A DNA stretch of 64,000 nucleotides from Crenobacter intestini (GTDB lineage Bacteria; Pseudomonadota; Gammaproteobacteria; Burkholderiales; Chromobacteriaceae): NCBI RefSeq assembly GCF_004919095.1, contig NZ_STGJ01000003.1, positions 204,190 to 268,189 on the forward strand, read 5' to 3'. The notes under the pieces were generated by a model. The model saw only the letters and a program-made list of their open reading frames with translations, searched no databases and was not told the DNA's origin. Position numbers and translations under genes: made by a program. Below are positions 62,082-64,000 of the stretch, one piece after another (positions within the stretch are counted from its first letter, which is position 1; each line of letters opens with the position of its first letter).

Positions 62082-62563
62082 ACGCGCGGTCGTCTGTGGC
62101 CGCAGTCGTAAAGGGGGCGCTTGTTGCCGGCGAGTGAAAGCCACCGATCCCTTCGGCCTGGGGTGCTGCTTGCTGGTCAATGTGCCGCGTGGAAGGCGAA
62201 GCCGCGTTGCGAGAATCCTGCGCTGCCCACCTGTTGCCGTGGCGGGCACGATTCCCACTCGCTTTGCCGAGGTGGCCTGTATTTGCGGGCGGCGACAGAC
62301 TGGGCCGTGCTGGCGCCAGACTGGCTTGCGCGCAGTGTGCGTGCGTTGAGGCACGCTACCAATCTCCGCATCTATGGCAAAAGGGTGTGTTGGCTGGCAC
62401 AGTTCAGTGCGCTTCAAGTAAGCATTCTGTTGGCGTCGGGTGTATGGCAGCCGGCATCATTGGCATACGCAGGCTTGCATAGAGACGCTCCGTGTAGATG
62501 CACTTTGTTGGAGAAACCAACATGCCAACGCTTGAGGTCGTGAAGGGGGTGGGGGTAGCTGCC
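62082..62563. other. Gene-free stretch after the SDR operon
   Basis: About 480 bp with no recognisable gene, promoter pair or terminator. Composition drifts to lower G+C toward the right. An open frame of about 140 codons (62121-62543) has no family resemblance and atypical residue use. It may be eroded DNA at a boundary. Confidence 0.4.
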
Positions 62564-63640
62564 ATGCGACTGTCGATTGCACTCGCCGTGATGTCGGCCC
62601 CGGGTTTCACCTTTGCGCACCCATTGGCCGTGCCGGCCCTGTCGACCCTCGCTGAAGCCGCGAGCGTAAAGCTTGGCGCCTCCGGCGTGTTGGGTTTTTA
62701 CACGGCGCGCCTCCCCTCCGGAGAACTTCCGGATCGTCGTGAAGTGAAGTCAGCACTGGTCGTTGTTCACGGTTATCCCCGTGACGCCAATCGAACCCTG
62801 CTTGCCGCAGCGCGCGCTGCAAAACAGGCGGGGTGCGCTGCTGACACCGTGGTGGTCGCACCGCTGTTCCAGGTCGAAACTTCCGTCGCAAAAAGCTGTG
62901 ATTTCCCCGGGGTGCCTGCCGCCAAAAAAAATGATGCCTTGTGGAGCTGTTCATCGTGGATCGACGGCGGCCAAGCAAAAGAAGGCGGCGTGACTTCTTT
63001 TCAGGCACTCGACGCACTTCAACAGCGTCTTGTTGAGCGGTGGCCGCGTCTGAAGTCGGTCACGGTCGCAGGTTTTTCCGCGGGCGGACAATTCGTGCAG
63101 CGCTACGTCGGTTTCGCACGACCGCCAAGCGGTGTGCGCGTACGTTACGTGGTCGCCGACCCGGGTTCGTGGCTGTATTTCGACGCCCAGCGGCCAACGC
63201 CGGTCGACAATGGCCAAGCGATCGCTTGGGCCCAATGCCAGGATCTGAACTGCGAATTTGATTGGGCGCCGCTAAGCGCGGCAGAACTGGCCGCTTGCCC
63301 GCAAGCAAACCGCTGGAAATACGGCACCGAGGGCCTTCCGGCGGCGCTGGGGTCGGACGCCCGCCAAGCGAGAGCGCGTTACGCCGAGGCGGAGGTGGCC
63401 TATCTGGAAGGCGCTCTGGACACCGGAGAGCATCACGGCGCTTTTTTCAAAATTCTGGATCGCTCGTGCGCGGCCAATCTTCAAGGGTCCTATCGCCTTC
63501 AGCGCGGGTTGGCCTATGCGGCCTACGATAAGCGTTTCCTTGCTTCCAGTCACTCGTTGGCCATCGTGCCAGGGTGTGCTCACGACGTAACCTGCGTTTT
63601 TGTTTCTGAGCCGGCGCGCCCAGTGTTGTTTCCGCAATGA
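62564..63640 (+). CDS. Secreted alpha/beta hydrolase-fold protein
   Basis: 358-aa protein with an N-terminal signal (MRLSIALAVMSAPGFTFAHP). The hydrolase pattern is readable: HGYPRDA after a hydrophobic strand (oxyanion region), the nucleophile elbow GFSAGGQFVQRYV, and a late His in PGCAHDVTCVF. About eight cysteines, in pairs (SCDFPG, LWSCSSW, CQDLNCEF), suggest disulfides in a periplasmic or secreted enzyme. ATG 62564 has a GGGGG stretch upstream; ATGs at 62522 and 62498 are in frame but lack the signal pattern. G+C is lower than in the neighbours. The substrate is unknown. Confidence 0.7.
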   Translation: MRLSIALAVMSAPGFTFAHPLAVPALSTLAEAASVKLGASGVLGFYTARLPSGELPDRREVKSALVVVHGYPRDANRTLLAAARAAKQAGCAADTVVVAPLFQVETSVAKSCDFPGVPAAKKNDALWSCSSWIDGGQAKEGGVTSFQALDALQQRLVERWPRLKSVTVAGFSAGGQFVQRYVGFARPPSGVRVRYVVADPGSWLYFDAQRPTPVDNGQAIAWAQCQDLNCEFDWAPLSAAELAACPQANRWKYGTEGLPAALGSDARQARARYAEAEVAYLEGALDTGEHHGAFFKILDRSCAANLQGSYRLQRGLAYAAYDKRFLASSHSLAIVPGCAHDVTCVFVSEPARPVLFPQ

Positions 63641-63738
63641 GTCGGCATCGATACGATGGGATTTACTCCTTGTTAGTCTGGTTTTTTCTAATTAAGTGGA
63701 AGTCCCTACGAAGCCACAGTGCCATGAGACCAATAAAT

Positions 63739-64000
63739 TCATTGTTTTATATAGGAATAAGAAATGTTGGCAGCCTCGCTGGGAGGGTGACCAAAGTACT
63801 CTTTAAATTCTCGGCTAAACTGCGAGGCGCTCTTATATCCAACTTGTTCCAGTACGACATTTATTGGCAAATGTTCGTGAACAAGCAGGCTCTTGGCCTT
63901 ATTCAGCCTGATTTCTTTTATGTATCGCAAAGGGGAGGTGAATCGCCCCTCCTTTCCTAGACACCACGAGAGCCTCACACTAGGCGCCACAAGGAGGTGT
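63739..64000 (-). CDS. AraC-family regulator, C-terminal fragment at window edge
   Basis: The last 83 or so residues of an AraC/XylS DNA-binding domain. The second helix-turn-helix is clear: SPLRYIKEIRLNKAKSLLVHEHLPI, then VVLEQVGYKSASQFSREFKEYFGHPPSEA. The first HTH is not recognisable in the remaining frame (RLSWCLGKEGRF precedes SPLRYIKE), which may reflect a frameshift or recombination joint. The frame is open to the window end. The DNA is AT-rich, unlike the rest. It may be intact beyond base 64000 or a pseudogene. Confidence 0.6.
   Translation of the reverse strand, partial: HLLVAPSVRLSWCLGKEGRFTSPLRYIKEIRLNKAKSLLVHEHLPINVVLEQVGYKSASQFSREFKEYFGHPPSEAANISYSYIKQ

Noticed and set aside
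62121..62543. 140-codon frame after the SDR operon
   Set aside because: Its composition is atypical (many Cys, Arg, Leu), with no ribosome site and no domain.

Overview
The window is a high-G+C bacterial chromosome segment. Its content (RpoS, MsrPQ, a minimal ProQ/FinO protein like that of Neisseria, PrsT/EpsD-type exopolysaccharide genes, a Tex-linked class D beta-lactamase) fits a betaproteobacterium, most likely of the Neisseriales/Chromobacteriaceae. That placement is inference. No rRNA, tRNA, CRISPR array or complete insertion sequence was seen. Two stretches have visibly lower G+C: the sulfatase region (about 24.4-26.3 kb) and the right end (from about 62.5 kb).

1-12.4 kb is part of an exopolysaccharide locus. 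It holds GT4 glycosyltransferases, an Alg14/Alg13-like split glycosyltransferase, a Gfo/Idh/MocA dehydrogenase, a Wzx-type flippase, a repeat-bearing lipoprotein, a nucleotide-sugar dehydrogenase, a glutamine-dependent amidotransferase and an EpsD-type prolyl isomerase lipoprotein. The first gene is cut by the window edge. rpoS follows, away from its usual partner nlpD. 13.6-18.6 kb carries a DUF454-MFS fusion, an enoyl-CoA hydratase, msrPQ and a DnaQ-like exonuclease.

18.6-23.1 kb is a stress module. An ECF sigma factor and its NrsF membrane anti-sigma are read leftward. A bufferin-type (DUF2282) precursor, an intercalated SDR, the MNIO enzyme (DUF692), its partner (DUF2063) and a DoxX protein are read rightward. 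Both directions start from matching GTAACC-N16-CGAA promoters about 30 bp apart, so one ECF factor probably drives itself and the peptide operon. 23-33 kb holds a diguanylate cyclase, a Tat-exported sulfatase, a PhnCDE-like ABC transporter with a fused double permease, lgt, ilvD and a solute-binding lipoprotein.

34-43 kb holds glyA and, leftward, a compact seven-gene operon: oxygen-binding di-iron protein, FimV-like TPR protein, pseudo-receiver protein, COG2229-type GTPase, unknown protein, roadblock protein and a DosC-like globin-coupled diguanylate cyclase. A perfect FNR box (TTGAT-N4-ATCAA) lies upstream. This is the strongest candidate for an undescribed system: oxygen-controlled and oxygen-sensing at both ends, with a GTPase/roadblock switch and c-di-GMP output.

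43-57 kb is mixed: proQ next to a candidate ~65-nt small RNA, glutathione peroxidase, an acetylpolyamine amidohydrolase-like enzyme, a chemoreceptor, tandem EamA permeases, tex, a class D beta-lactamase, an AstE/AspA-like enzyme and a chemoreceptor with a C-terminal PilZ domain. 57-62 kb is a GntR-controlled operon (glutamine synthetase-like, class III aminotransferase, two SDRs) with twin ATTTGATCAAAT palindromes over its promoter. The right end carries a secreted alpha/beta hydrolase and the C-terminal part of an AraC-type regulator in atypical DNA.
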